Of a stretch of 64,000 nt of DNA, positions 42,162 through 49,623 are shown in pieces (positions within the stretch are counted from its first letter, which is position 1; each line of letters opens with the position of its first letter). The stretch is taken from assembly GCA_943914475.1 (NCBI GenBank), contig CALUCE010000002.1, positions 62,001 through 126,000 of the forward strand. The letters run 5' to 3'. Below the pieces are notes generated by a model. The model saw nothing but the letters and a program-made list of their open reading frames with translations. It was not told the DNA's origin and did no database searches. The DNA comes from an uncultured Anaerococcus sp. GTDB lineage: Bacteria; Bacillota; Clostridia; Tissierellales; Peptoniphilaceae. Both the position numbers and the translations under genes were made by a program.

Positions 42162-42854
42162 TCAAACAAAAGAATTAACCAAAATCATGGCAAAGGGCAT
42201 CATCACAGCAGTAACTATTCCTGCCACAGCAACCGAAAGACCAGAAAAGCCACCTTGGGCCTTGCCAAGTTTTCTTGCTTCTGAAGTTCCAACTGCGTGA
42301 GAAGATGTTCCTATAGAAACTCCTTGGGCTACAGGATCACTTACCTTAAATATTTTCATAGTAGGTTCAGCTATAACAGCTCCTGTGATTCCTCTTATTA
42401 CAACAACTATAGCTGTCAAAGCCACAAGACCTGCATACTCTTCTGACAAGGATATGGCTATAGCTGTTGTTACAGATTGAGGAAGTAAAGACACTATAAG
42501 CTCCCTATCTATACCTATAAACTTGGTAATTATTACTGTAAATACAAGGCTAAAGATAGATCCTAGGATGATTCCAACAAAGACAGGCAGTAAGTTTGAT
42601 TTTAATAGGTCAATGTTGTTATACAAATCAAGCACCATGGCTACCGTTGCCGGTCCTATAAAGAAGGTTATAAAGTCTCCACCCATTTTATAAGTTTCGT
42701 AGGGAATATTTGTTACTTTTAAAAAACCTATTATCAGTAGTATAGCTACAAGAAGTGGATTTACCAGTGGATTTTTGGTCTTGGCATTTATCCATTTACC
42801 AATTTCAAAAGCCAAAACTGTTAGGACAATCCCAAAATATTTATTTCCTAGCAT
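42162..42854 (-). CDS. lrgB: LrgB-family membrane protein
   Basis: A 230-residue, multi-pass membrane protein of the LrgB/CidB family. PLLVAILLIIGFL, the FFIGPATVAMVLDLYNN region, SLLPQSVTTAIAISLSEE and GTSSHAVGTSEARKLG are family hallmarks. LrgAB was first linked to murein hydrolase control; Bacillus and Streptococcus relatives import pyruvate, and the plant relative PLGG1 moves glycolate and glycerate. Its position after a hydroxyacid oxidase supports a hydroxyacid or pyruvate transport role here. It overlaps lrgA by 14 bp. Confidence 0.92.
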   Translation of the reverse strand: MLGNKYFGIVLTVLAFEIGKWINAKTKNPLVNPLLVAILLIIGFLKVTNIPYETYKMGGDFITFFIGPATVAMVLDLYNNIDLLKSNLLPVFVGIILGSIFSLVFTVIITKFIGIDRELIVSLLPQSVTTAIAISLSEEYAGLVALTAIVVVIRGITGAVIAEPTMKIFKVSDPVAQGVSIGTSSHAVGTSEARKLGKAQGGFSGLSVAVAGIVTAVMMPFAMILVNSFV

Positions 42855-43197
42855 TTTTTCTCCTTTGAATACCTTGAACTATTCTCCCAGTAATTCCCAT
42901 GGTTAAAAATGTACCCAGGATAGTTACAGCCAAAAGCATCAGTATTTTTCCCTTAATAACATCATAAGATGCCATTATGCCAACTCCTACCGGTATAAAT
43001 AGAAGGGTTAAGGCTCCCAGGATTCCATCGCAAGTTTTTTGAATTTGACTAGGCTTAATTAGCTTAAAATTCAAGGCTAAAAATAGGTAAATCATACCAT
43101 AGATTGCTTCAGGAATAGGAAATTTTATAAGAGACCTTGTCAAAGCTCCCAAAAGCAGGCAAAGGCACAATACTGCAAACTCCTTTACATAATTCAT
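42841..43197 (-). CDS. lrgA: LrgA-family membrane protein
   Basis: A 118-residue, four-segment membrane protein (CidA/LrgA, holin-like). FPIPEAIYGMIYLFLALNFKLIK and LLFIPVGVGIMASYDVIKGK are characteristic. It partners LrgB. The gene is 20 bp downstream of the oxidase gene, so the three form an operon: oxidase-lrgA-lrgB. Confidence 0.9.
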   Translation of the reverse strand: MNYVKEFAVLCLCLLLGALTRSLIKFPIPEAIYGMIYLFLALNFKLIKPSQIQKTCDGILGALTLLFIPVGVGIMASYDVIKGKILMLLAVTILGTFLTMGITGRIVQGIQRRKNARK

Positions 43198-43217
43198 TTT
43201 TTACCTCTCATACTTTC

Positions 43218-44636
43218 CTACATATCAACTATTTTGTTAGGATTTAGGATGTTGTTTGGATCAAATGCTTTTTTTATTGCCTTAATTAATCTTATATTTT
43301 CAGGATTTTCGTATTCTTTAAGGTAGATTTTCTTACCATGGCCTATACCATGTTCTCCAGAAATTTGTCCACCAAATTCGTAAGCTTTTTTGTAGATTTC
43401 CATCATAAATTCATCTACTTGTTTTTTAAATTCATCGATTTCTAAGTCGTTTGAACATGTGTAGATATGGATGTTACCATCTCCAGCATGACCAAAGGAT
43501 TTAACTTCAAAATCAAAGTTTTTACCATATTCATTAACAAAGTTTATATACTTAGCTATGGTATTTACAGGAACTACCACATCACATTCATCAAGTAGTC
43601 TTGTTTGACTTTCTATAGCTTCTAGGAAGGAGCTTCTTGCTGACCATGCTTCTTGGATTTTTTGTGGGGTATCTGCAACCAAAACATCTATAGCTCCGCA
43701 CTCTAATAGGACTTCGGCTGCTTCTTCTATTAGGTTTTCTATACTTTCTACATCATCTCCATCAAAGTTAATTAGTAGATAGGCTCCTACATCTTCGCCG
43801 TCCATAGACTTAGGGAAAGTTTCCTTGCCTATGTATTCCTCAGACATTATTAAAATTTCTCTTTCCATAAATTCTATAGCTTGAGGGTTGAGGTTTGCCT
43901 TAAATAGTTTTGGTACTGTTGATGTACATTCATCAAGACTTACATATGGAACTATGAGGGTTACAGTTTCTTTTGGGGCTGGTAATATTTTAAGTGTAAG
44001 CTCTGTGATAATTCCAAGTGTTCCTTCAGATCCAACCATCAAATCTTTTAAGGAATATCCTGTGGAAGACTTACTTACAAGGGCTCCAAATCTTGTAATT
44101 TCACCATTTGGCAAAACAACTTCCATGCTTCGTACATATTCTCTGGTGGTTCCATATTTTACAGCTCTCATACCACCTGCATTTGTAGCAACGTTTCCAC
44201 CCAAGGTTGCAAATTTTTCACCTGGATCAGGTGGGTATAGGTATCCCTTAGAAAGGCAATCTTCTGCCAAATCATTTAACAAGACACCAGGTTCTACTGT
44301 AACTGCCATGTTTTCTTCATCATAGGCAAGGATTTTATTCATAGCTTGCATGTTTATCATAACACCCTTGTTTATAGAAACACCTGAACCTACAAGTCCA
44401 GTACCTGCTCCCCTTGCCAAAACTGGTATCTTATTTTCATTACAAATCTTTACTACTGCAGCAATTTCTTCTGCGTTTATAGCATCTACCAAAATATCTG
44501 GGCTTTGCTTACCATATATTGGCATTTCATCTCTAAAGAAATCTTGGTTTATTTCTTCTCCAACATAAACCTTACCGCTAACAGCTTCCTTAATTTGCTC
44601 AATAATTTCATTTGTTACTTCATTATATTTGGCCAT
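43218..44636 (-). CDS. GlcD-type FAD-linked 2-hydroxyacid oxidase/dehydrogenase
   Basis: A 472-residue flavoprotein of the glycolate oxidase/D-lactate dehydrogenase family. The PCMH FAD domain holds ARGAGTGLVGSGVSI and LGGNVATNAGGMRAVKYG; the C-terminal domain has FGHAGDGNIHIY and SGEHGIGHGK. I choose the ATG at 44636 with AAAGGAGG upstream. In acetogens and butyrate producers such proteins oxidise lactate with an Etf partner; here etfBA lies close by, so lactate or glycolate use is plausible. It is divergent from an HTH regulator. Confidence 0.88.
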   Translation of the reverse strand: MAKYNEVTNEIIEQIKEAVSGKVYVGEEINQDFFRDEMPIYGKQSPDILVDAINAEEIAAVVKICNENKIPVLARGAGTGLVGSGVSINKGVMINMQAMNKILAYDEENMAVTVEPGVLLNDLAEDCLSKGYLYPPDPGEKFATLGGNVATNAGGMRAVKYGTTREYVRSMEVVLPNGEITRFGALVSKSSTGYSLKDLMVGSEGTLGIITELTLKILPAPKETVTLIVPYVSLDECTSTVPKLFKANLNPQAIEFMEREILIMSEEYIGKETFPKSMDGEDVGAYLLINFDGDDVESIENLIEEAAEVLLECGAIDVLVADTPQKIQEAWSARSSFLEAIESQTRLLDECDVVVPVNTIAKYINFVNEYGKNFDFEVKSFGHAGDGNIHIYTCSNDLEIDEFKKQVDEFMMEIYKKAYEFGGQISGEHGIGHGKKIYLKEYENPENIRLIKAIKKAFDPNNILNPNKIVDM

Positions 44637-44664
44637 TTTTATACCTCCTTTAAAGTATATATTC

Positions 44665-44693
44665 ATAATATGTTAAAATTCCAATCATGTAAA
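44665..44693 (-). promoter_or_regulatory. Promoter of the oxidase-lrgAB operon
   Basis: On the minus strand TTTACA (44693-44688), 17 bp, TATTAT (44670-44665). The palindrome at 44710-44733 lies just upstream of its -35. Confidence 0.7.
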
Positions 44694-44709
44694 CATTTTC
44701 ACCTTGACT

Positions 44710-44733
44710 ATATTTGACAGTTTTGTCAAATAT
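44710..44733. promoter_or_regulatory. Perfect 24-bp palindrome in the divergent promoter region
   Basis: ATATTTGACA-N4-TGTCAAATAT. It overlaps the -35 and spacer of the plus-strand regulator promoter (expected autoregulation) and sits 17 bp upstream of the oxidase -35, where a dimeric activator could bind. The divergent HTH regulator is the obvious candidate ligand. Confidence 0.8.
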
Positions 44734-44742
44734 TGACATAAT
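44714..44742 (+). promoter_or_regulatory. Promoter of the HTH regulator gene
   Basis: TTGACA (44714-44719), 17 bp, CATAAT (44737-44742). The palindrome covers most of it. Confidence 0.7.
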
Positions 44743-44773
44743 TTATTTAAGACTTGAATACTTAGGAGGAATC

Positions 44774-46204
44774 ATGAATTATCAAGATCTACTATCTTAC
44801 CTAATTAAAATTACCAATACCAAGATTGGAAGTCTTGCCGAGATTTTAAGCTATGATATTTCCTACATAAGTAAGTGGGTGCACGGAAAAAGAAAACCTT
44901 CCCCATCCAATATCTTGGATATTAATAAGAAACTTGCCAAAGTCTTTGCAAGAAAAATTTTAAACAAAAACCTTTACCAGCTTGTCCAAAAAGACCTAGG
45001 CCTTAATGGCATTAATAGCAAAAAAGATGCTCTTAAATTATTTTCCTTGGAAAAAACTATATTTGACTACTTAAATCTTGCCTATAAGGATAAACTTGTC
45101 CTTGAAAAAGATAAGGACCCTAGGCTTATTTCCTATATTATTGGCCATAGTGAGATTGAAAACTCTCTTATAGAAATATTTAGGCACATTTTTTCCAAAA
45201 AAAAGGAAAGCCTTGATATCTGGGTTCACCTATCAATTTTAAGTGATCCTTCAAACTTTTTAATTAACCTAATTTCAAACTACATGAACAAGGACCAGGA
45301 AATAAATTTATACTGTCTTTATAACAGAAAATATGTAATGAATGATGTGAGAAATATCTTTAAAAAGATTGAAAAATATCCTAATATACATTTTGAAGTT
45401 TATGAGCACCCTAGCTATGAGAACCTAAATTTTATCAGTATTAAAGATTACTTCTTTGCAGATATAAGTATAAAAGAAAGCCATATGTTGACTATGACAT
45501 ATTCCTTTGATAAGGAAACTGCAAGTAAGTTTTATCTTATGGCAAAAAACAATCTTACTGAAACAAATAAGCTAATCACAAAAACTAATAGCCTGGCTCC
45601 AAGGACTTCCGACTTTCTGACCTCCTTTTATTCTAGGGATAGGTATACAGTTCTTTTAAACTATGGCTTTGAGTATCTTTTGCCAGATGATGCACTTAAT
45701 GAAGTTTTTATAGAAAATAAGACAGACGAGTTGGATAGGGCCTTTATCCACAAGGTAAATGAAGTTATCCAAGACTTTTTTGAAATCTCTTCTGTAAACA
45801 TAATAATACCTAGGGATATTTTGGAGGATTATTTTTACCAAGGCTACTTTTACTTCTATACTCACAAATTAAAACTAAGCCAAGCCATGGTTGAAACCCA
45901 TGTAAACAATGTAATTAGAATCTTAAAGAAAAATCCAAGATTTCATATCTACCTACTAGATAGATATATATATGAAAAGTTTCCTTTTTCAAATTTCAAT
46001 GTCTACTACAACGGAGATATGGTCTACTTCAAAAAAATACTAAATTCTAAAGACCATAGCCTATCTTCTTCCTATAGTATAGATAGCAAAATCTTTAATG
46101 ATATTTTGGCCAAGGACCTCCAGTCTATAATAAACGATCCTTCCACCAAGGAAATCTACTACTATGAGTTTAGAAAGCTTTATAAGGAAAGAAAAAAAGC
46201 TTGA
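44774..46204 (+). CDS. Unrecognised HTH-domain transcriptional regulator
   Basis: A 476-residue protein starting at ATG 44774 (AGGAGG upstream); the frame is open from 44714 but that portion contains the promoter. Residues 1-55 look like a Cro/C1-type helix-turn-helix (SLAEILSYDISYISKWVHGKRKPSPSNI). The remaining 420 residues, rich in Tyr, Phe, Lys and Asn, match no family I can name; they may bind a ligand or dimerise. Divergent position and the shared palindrome suggest it regulates the GlcD-type oxidase and lrgAB. It has no membrane segment. Confidence 0.7.
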   Translation: MNYQDLLSYLIKITNTKIGSLAEILSYDISYISKWVHGKRKPSPSNILDINKKLAKVFARKILNKNLYQLVQKDLGLNGINSKKDALKLFSLEKTIFDYLNLAYKDKLVLEKDKDPRLISYIIGHSEIENSLIEIFRHIFSKKKESLDIWVHLSILSDPSNFLINLISNYMNKDQEINLYCLYNRKYVMNDVRNIFKKIEKYPNIHFEVYEHPSYENLNFISIKDYFFADISIKESHMLTMTYSFDKETASKFYLMAKNNLTETNKLITKTNSLAPRTSDFLTSFYSRDRYTVLLNYGFEYLLPDDALNEVFIENKTDELDRAFIHKVNEVIQDFFEISSVNIIIPRDILEDYFYQGYFYFYTHKLKLSQAMVETHVNNVIRILKKNPRFHIYLLDRYIYEKFPFSNFNVYYNGDMVYFKKILNSKDHSLSSSYSIDSKIFNDILAKDLQSIINDPSTKEIYYYEFRKLYKERKKA

Positions 46205-46228
46205 CCAGCCTTTAAGCTGTCAAGCTTT
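46196..46228. terminator. Bidirectional terminator
   Basis: AAAGCTTGAC and GTCAAGCTTT arms around a 13-nt loop, T run after. It ends both the HTH regulator gene and the purine operon. Confidence 0.85.
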
Positions 46229-46244
46229 TCTTGATAATTTCTCT

Positions 46245-46634
46245 TTAATCTATATATGATAGGTAAGCCTTTAGGACTTTTATATAGCCATCCTTTTTCA
46301 AGGCGTCTTCAACAAAGTCCTTTAGCTCTGCTGTTGGATAAACATTTCTTTCTATAGCCTTCATTCTTTTTAAAATTGAAGAAGAAATAATGTTTATATC
46401 TGATGTGTTTAGTTCTATTTCTGCTTCATGAGCAGCATTTTTTATAGATTGGATGATTTTGTAGTCTTGGTATTCTTCCAATTGGCCTGATTTTTTAATT
46501 ACAAATTCTTTTTCGTCTGGCACTACTGCATCCAAAACCCTAAGCTTGATTCCTTCTAGTTCCTTGGATATCTCGCTTGGGCTAAGATTTCTTTCTTTGT
46601 AATAATCAATTATGGTTTTTTCTAAGTCTTGCAT
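46245..46634 (-). CDS. Stand-alone ATP-cone domain protein
   Basis: A 129-residue protein. Residues 1-40 form a helical segment (TIIDYYKERNLSPSEI). Residues 43-128 match the ATP-cone fold known from ribonucleotide reductases and NrdR: VIKKSGQLEEYQDYKIIQSIKNAA, a middle helix, then YPTAELKDFVEDALKKDGYIKVLKAYLSYID. The cone binds ATP or dATP. No reductase or zinc ribbon is attached. It is the last gene of the purine operon, 9 bp after purM, so it may sense the product of the pathway. Function inferred only. Confidence 0.7.
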   Translation of the reverse strand: MQDLEKTIIDYYKERNLSPSEISKELEGIKLRVLDAVVPDEKEFVIKKSGQLEEYQDYKIIQSIKNAAHEAEIELNTSDINIISSSILKRMKAIERNVYPTAELKDFVEDALKKDGYIKVLKAYLSYID

Positions 46635-46643
46635 AATAAACTC

Positions 46644-47672
46644 CTATTTTAAGTTAAGCTTTACTTTTTCGTCTGTTATTATACATTTACCACAAATTCT
46701 TGCTTTGTCATCAAATTTCTTTAAAATTTCCAAAGCTTTGGCTGAATCTTCCTCTGAAACTACCACAACCATACCTATGCCCATATTAAAGGTTGAGAAC
46801 ATTTCTTCTTCTACTATATTGCCCCAAGACTTGATATCATAGAAAATTTTATCTATATCATCCTTACATAGGTCAAATTCTATACCCAAGTCATCAGGAA
46901 GCATCCTTGGTATATTTTCGTAAAGTCCTCCACCAGTGATGTGGGAAATACCCTTTACTTCTACTTGATCTAAAAGAGCCTTTATTTCCTTGGCATAGAT
47001 TTTGGTTGGGACTAAGAGTCTTTCTCCTATGCTTTGGTTTTCGTCAAACTTATCTGTAAGTTTAACCCCTGCCCTATCTAGGGCTGCCCTAACCAAGGAA
47101 AATCCATTAGAGTGAACGCCTGATGAAGGAAGGCTTATAGCCACATCTCCTTCTTTTATAGTCTCGCCTGTGATTATTTTTTCCTTATCAACAAGACCTA
47201 CTGCAAAACCTGCAAGATCATAATCATCTTCCTTGTAGATTCCTGGCATTTCGGCAGTTTCTCCACCTATAAGGGCTGCACCAGATTCTAAACATCCATC
47301 TGCTACTCCCTTTACAAGCTCTGCCATTTTTTCAGGAACAAGCTTGCCTGTAGCTATATAATCAAGGAAAAATAAGGGTCTAGCTCCTTGGCATAAGATA
47401 TCATTGACACACATGCCAACTAGGTCTATACCTACAGTATCATGTTTATTTAAGTCCATGGCAAGCTTAATCTTGGTACCAACTCCGTCAGTTCCACTTA
47501 CTAGGACAGGTTCTTTTATTCCATCAAGTTCTGGCATAAAGAGGCCAGCAAAGCCTCCTATACCGCCTAGAACTTCTTTTCCATGGGTTTTTTTAACTAT
47601 ATCTTTTATGATTTTAACTTCTTCGTAGCCCTTATCCTTGTCTACTCCAGCGTCTTTGTATGTTAAACCCAT
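46644..47672 (-). CDS. purM: Phosphoribosylformylglycinamidine cyclo-ligase
   Basis: A 342-residue enzyme (AIR synthetase) that closes the imidazole ring with ATP. Landmarks: YKDAGVDKDKGYE near the N-terminus, VSGTDGVGTKIKLA, GIDLVGMCVNDILCQGA, IGGETAEMPG, PSSGVHSNGFSLVR and HITGGGLYENIPRML. Normal length. It overlaps the purE stop by one base. Confidence 0.97.
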   Translation of the reverse strand: MGLTYKDAGVDKDKGYEEVKIIKDIVKKTHGKEVLGGIGGFAGLFMPELDGIKEPVLVSGTDGVGTKIKLAMDLNKHDTVGIDLVGMCVNDILCQGARPLFFLDYIATGKLVPEKMAELVKGVADGCLESGAALIGGETAEMPGIYKEDDYDLAGFAVGLVDKEKIITGETIKEGDVAISLPSSGVHSNGFSLVRAALDRAGVKLTDKFDENQSIGERLLVPTKIYAKEIKALLDQVEVKGISHITGGGLYENIPRMLPDDLGIEFDLCKDDIDKIFYDIKSWGNIVEEEMFSTFNMGIGMVVVVSEEDSAKALEILKKFDDKARICGKCIITDEKVKLNLK

Positions 47673-48145
47673 TATATTTCCTCTAAATTTCTATCTTGTT
47701 CAAGGACACCATCTCTCATTTTTACCTTGTAGTCCTTTAACTTTTGGGCAAGTTCTTCATCACTTAGGGCCAAAATTTGGGCTGCAAGTATAGCTGCATT
47801 TTGTCCACCATTGATAGCTACTGTAGCTACAGGAACTCCCTTTGGCATTTGTACTATTGATAAAAGAGCATCAAGACCAGCTGTGTTTGATCCACCTGCT
47901 GGAACTCCTATAACTGGTTTAACTGTCATACCTGCAGTAACTCCACCAAGGTGGGCTGCCATACCTACTATGGTTATATAAAGCTTGCAGTCATCCTTGT
48001 CTACAGTTTCCTTAAGCACATCTAGGGCCCTGTGGGCTGAAATTACAGATACTTCGTAAGAAATATCAAATTCCTTTAAAGTTGTAGTAACCTTCTTTGC
48101 TATTTCAATATCTGAAGCTGATCCCATTATTACTCTAACATCCAT
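47672..48145 (-). CDS. purE: PurE, aminoimidazole carboxylation enzyme
   Basis: A 157-residue PurE-family protein. VIMGSASDIEIA opens the CAIR-binding site, but the Trp of the class I SDW motif is Ile. The central motif reads KLYITIVGMAAHLGGVTAGMT, and the GLDALLSIVQMPKGVPVATVAI block resembles class I. No purK lies in the window. It could therefore be either the N5-CAIR mutase or a direct CO2-using AIR carboxylase. Overlaps purM. Confidence 0.88.
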   Translation of the reverse strand: MDVRVIMGSASDIEIAKKVTTTLKEFDISYEVSVISAHRALDVLKETVDKDDCKLYITIVGMAAHLGGVTAGMTVKPVIGVPAGGSNTAGLDALLSIVQMPKGVPVATVAINGGQNAAILAAQILALSDEELAQKLKDYKVKMRDGVLEQDRNLEEI

Positions 48146-48160
48146 TGTTTATATCCTTCC

Positions 48161-49612
48161 TTATTTCTTTGTATAGTTTGGTGATTCTCTTGTAATTTGA
48201 ATATCGTGTGGGTGACCTTCTATTAGTGAAGCAGAGGTAATCTTTAAGAATTGTGATTTTTCATAAAGTGCCTTTAGGTTTTCTGCTCCTACATAACCCA
48301 TACCTGAGCGTAGTCCTCCAAGTAGTTGGTATATTACATCTCCAACTGCTCCCTTAAAGGCTACCCTACCTTCAACTCCCTCTGGAACATATTTTCTAGT
48401 TTCGTTTTGGAAATACCTATCTGCAGAACCAGATCTCATGGCTCCTAGAGAACCCATGCCCCTGTATTCCTTGTATTGCTTTCCTTCAAACATAATTGTT
48501 TCTCCTGGGGATTCTTCTGTTCCGGCAAATAGTGAACCTGCCATGATTACAGAAGCTCCACAAGCAAGAGCCTTGGTTATATCTCCTGAATACTTGATAC
48601 CACCGTCGGCAATTATAGGAATTCCACTTTCTTCAGCTGCTTTTACACAGTCCATGATGGCTGTGATTTGTGGTACACCTATACCTGTAACAACTCTGGT
48701 TGTACAGATAGAACCAGGTCCTATACCAACTTTTACAGCATCTGCTCCAGCTTCAATCAAATCTTTGGTAGCTTGGACTGTTGCCACGTTTCCTACTATA
48801 ACTTGAAGGTCTGGGTATTTTTCCTTTACTTGTTTTAAGGCCTTAAATACGTTTTGTGAGTGACCATGGGCTGTATCTATGGTTATAACGTCAACTTTTG
48901 CTTCAACTAGGGCATCTACCCTTGTCATCATATCTGAGGTAATACCTACAGCAGCTCCGCAAAGAAGTCTGTCTTGGTCATCTCTGGCTGAGTTTGGATA
49001 TTGTCTAGTTTTTTCTATATCCTTGATTGTGATAAGACCCTTTAGCTTATAGTCATCATCTACTATAGGCAGTTTTTCTACCTTGCCTGATTCCATTTTT
49101 TTAACAGCTTCTTCCATAGCTATACCTTCATGACCAACTATAAGATTGTCCTTGGTCATGATGGTGTCTATTACTGTAGAAAGATCATCTTGGAATCTGG
49201 TGTCTCTGTTGGTCAAGATTCCCTTTAGGGTCATGTCTTCGTCAACTATTGGAACACCTGAAATTCTGTAGGTAGACATGATTTCTTCTGCATCGCCTAG
49301 GGTGTTTTTTGGTCCTAAGTAGAATGGATCTGTTATTACTCCGTGTTCACTTCTTTTAACCTTGTCTACTTCCTTGGCTTGTTCTTCTATGGACATATTT
49401 TTGTGGATTATTCCTATACCACCTTGTCTTGCCATAGCTATAGCCATCTTGGATTCAGTTACTGTATCCATGGAAGCTGACATCATAGGTATATTCAATT
49501 TTATTTTTTTGGTTAAATTTGTTTGGACATTAACTTGATCTGGGGTTACTTCAGATGGTCCTGGAACCAAGAGAATATCATCAAATGTTAATCCTTCTCC
49601 TAAAAATTTCAT
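48161..49612 (-). CDS. guaB: Inosine-5'-monophosphate dehydrogenase
   Basis: A 483-residue enzyme of the first committed step to GMP. The N-terminal EGLTFDDILLVPGPSEV, the two CBS domains (about 95-200), the catalytic loop GPGSICTTRVVTG (Cys near 302) and the flap YRGMGSLGAM are present. It is placed between the purD/L fusion and purE, linking GMP synthesis to de novo purine output. Confidence 0.97.
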   Translation of the reverse strand: MKFLGEGLTFDDILLVPGPSEVTPDQVNVQTNLTKKIKLNIPMMSASMDTVTESKMAIAMARQGGIGIIHKNMSIEEQAKEVDKVKRSEHGVITDPFYLGPKNTLGDAEEIMSTYRISGVPIVDEDMTLKGILTNRDTRFQDDLSTVIDTIMTKDNLIVGHEGIAMEEAVKKMESGKVEKLPIVDDDYKLKGLITIKDIEKTRQYPNSARDDQDRLLCGAAVGITSDMMTRVDALVEAKVDVITIDTAHGHSQNVFKALKQVKEKYPDLQVIVGNVATVQATKDLIEAGADAVKVGIGPGSICTTRVVTGIGVPQITAIMDCVKAAEESGIPIIADGGIKYSGDITKALACGASVIMAGSLFAGTEESPGETIMFEGKQYKEYRGMGSLGAMRSGSADRYFQNETRKYVPEGVEGRVAFKGAVGDVIYQLLGGLRSGMGYVGAENLKALYEKSQFLKITSASLIEGHPHDIQITRESPNYTKK

Positions 49613-49623
49613 TATTCTTCCTC

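Noticed and set aside
44714..44773. Longer start for the HTH regulator
   Set aside because: That stretch contains the promoter and palindrome; AGGAGG precedes the ATG at 44774.
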